Positions 6,460 through 7,287 of a DNA stretch of 7,287 nucleotides are shown one piece after another. The number at the start of each line of letters is the position of its first letter. Within the stretch, counting starts at the first letter, position 1. The notes beneath the pieces are model-generated. The model did no database searches. It had not been told where the DNA came from and worked only from the letters and a program-made list of their open reading frames with translations. The stretch comes from an uncultured Flammeovirgaceae bacterium (GTDB taxonomy: Bacteria; Bacteroidota; Bacteroidia; Cytophagales; Cyclobacteriaceae), in the NCBI GenBank assembly GCA_946886805.1, contig CAMPJM010000197.1:1-7287 (forward strand). Direction: 5' to 3'. The position numbers and the translations under genes were made by a program.

Positions 6460-6504
6460 TCAGAGTCACTTAATTCATTCAAAGGGTTAGTTTATCTCAT
6501 TTAC

Positions 6505-6537
6505 AAAGAGGCTGCAGTAATTGTAGCCTCTTTTTTT
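6505..6537 (+). terminator. Intrinsic terminator between convergent genes
   Basis: AAAGAGGCTGCA (6505-6516) pairs with TGTAGCCTCTTT (6522-6533) as a 12-bp stem with one G-T pair and a GTAAT loop. The run of seven Ts at 6531-6537 makes it a strong plus-strand terminator for the lipoprotein transcript. On the minus strand the stem comes just after the mutS2 stop codon, followed by a shorter T tract, so it may also end mutS2 transcription. Confidence 0.8.
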
Positions 6538-7287
6538 ATTTCAACTGAACCACGGTCACTCCTGCCCCACCTCTTTCCACATGTTCATCCTGAAAAGAAT
6601 GAACTGCATTCATATTTTTCAATTTCTCTCTTGTCATTTGTCTCAGGATGCCGTCTCCCTTACCATGAATTATTCTTACTTCGTGGGTGCCCAACATGGT
6701 GGCGTCATCTATAAAATTTTCAATAATAGGCATCGACTCTTCGCCCCTCATGCCCCGTATATCGAGATTGGAAGTAAAGCTGCTTCTTTTGTCAATAAGA
6801 TTTACCCCCTGCGTCATTGGCCTGGCCGTAAACTCACCCTTTAGCTTTCTCTTTTCCTTTCTCGACAACCTCACCAATCTTTTAAGCTTAATCAAAGATT
6901 TTAGACTCCCCATAGCTACAGCAGCATCTTTTCCTTGGATTGACAGCACCTCGCCAATAGCTCCCTGATCTTTTAACTGCACAAAATCCCCAACCTGAAT
7001 AGCACCGGGAAGGATTGAATATCCTTCTGAGGTTTCTGCTTCATCTACCTCATCAATATCCTCCAACTGATCAAGCTTAATCAAATCAAGCCTTAAACCT
7101 TCCAATTCTGCCCTACTTTGTTTTGTTGCTTCTTTATCAGCCTTCTTTTCTTTAATTTCTCTAATAGTACTTTCTATCTGTTGGTTCGCACTATTAATCA
7201 ATTTTTTTGCCTCGGTACGAGCATCCTTCAAAAGCTTTTTTTTATTTACATCTAAATACGTCTTAAGCTGGTTGTATTCTTCAATTT
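6536..7287 (-). CDS. mutS2: MutS2 C-terminal part (5' end outside window)
   Basis: The visible 249 residues are the C-terminal third of MutS2, a MutS-related ATPase. It does not serve in mismatch repair. It suppresses recombination and, as shown in Bacillus subtilis, acts on collided ribosomes. The frame stays open to the window edge. From the edge inward come a charged coiled coil (about 18 residues beyond a TTG at 7229-7231, continuing for about 65 more), an acidic linker, a small KOW-like beta domain (GDFVQLKDQGAIGEV, about 6947-6991), a basic stretch, and a C-terminal Smr domain. The Smr hallmarks are LDIRG (about 6752-6766) and HGKGDGILR (about 6641-6667), ending in ERGGAGVTVV. The MutS ATPase core lies outside the window. 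The TAA stop falls within the T tract of the convergent terminator. A stand-alone Smr protein is unlikely because the coiled coil and KOW-like domain precede it as in MutS2. Confidence 0.95.
   Translation of the reverse strand, partial: IEEYNQLKTYLDVNKKKLLKDARTEAKKLINSANQQIESTIREIKEKKADKEATKQSRAELEGLRLDLIKLDQLEDIDEVDEAETSEGYSILPGAIQVGDFVQLKDQGAIGEVLSIQGKDAAVAMGSLKSLIKLKRLVRLSRKEKRKLKGEFTARPMTQGVNLIDKRSSFTSNLDIRGMRGEESMPIIENFIDDATMLGTHEVRIIHGKGDGILRQMTREKLKNMNAVHSFQDEHVERGGAGVTVVQLK

Noticed and set aside
6339..6484. ATTCAAAG direct repeats as a target-site duplication around the palindromic element
   Set aside because: The copies are 7 and 17 nt away from the arm ends, so they do not flank the element as a duplication should.
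6581..6968. Two overlapping plus-strand open frames (6581-6844 and 6687-6968)
   Set aside because: They lie antisense to the conserved Smr and KOW-like domains of mutS2 and have no recognisable protein features.
7229..7231. TTG as the start of the minus-strand gene
   Set aside because: The frame continues upstream to the window edge with coiled-coil sequence typical of MutS2, so this TTG is an internal leucine codon.

Overview
This AT-rich window looks like the chromosome of a Bacteroidota bacterium, perhaps Cytophagales or a relative. The evidence is an lpxC-fabZ fusion gene directly behind lpxD, a SAMHD1-like HD-domain gene just upstream, mostly absent Shine-Dalgarno sequences, and a lipoprotein with an acidic Cys-Gly-Ser-Asp-Asp start of the kind Bacteroidota use to send lipoproteins to the cell surface. 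All genes are intact except the last, which runs off the right edge.

Positions 73-3772 form a tight plus-strand run: an HD-domain phosphohydrolase (TTG start), lpxD (28-nt gap) and lpxC/fabZ (9-nt gap, with an SD-like sequence overlapping the lpxD stop). lpxA (4007-4786) follows on the same strand but is set apart by about 230 nt of non-coding DNA on each side. LpxA, LpxC and LpxD are the first three enzymes of lipid A synthesis. The FabZ half of the fusion draws on the same 3-hydroxyacyl-ACP pool for membrane phospholipid synthesis, so this block sits at the branch between lipopolysaccharide and phospholipid.

Positions 5015-5653 encode a stand-alone ABC ATPase that lacks the usual Q-loop glutamine and H-loop histidine. 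After a 220-nt AT-rich gap comes a small lipocalin-like lipoprotein (5874-6314). It converges on the C-terminal third of mutS2 on the minus strand (6536 to the edge). The convergent gap holds a strong terminator and a 106-nt palindromic element with 20-bp arms enclosing two GC-rich hairpins, probably a dispersed Bacteroidota repeat.

I found no clearly new multi-gene system. The points most worth a second look are the 106-nt element, the inverted-repeat-rich gap before lpxA, the degenerate ABC ATPase, and a 23-codon upstream ORF that overlaps the lipoprotein start as ATGA. No tRNA, rRNA, CRISPR array or transposase gene was seen.
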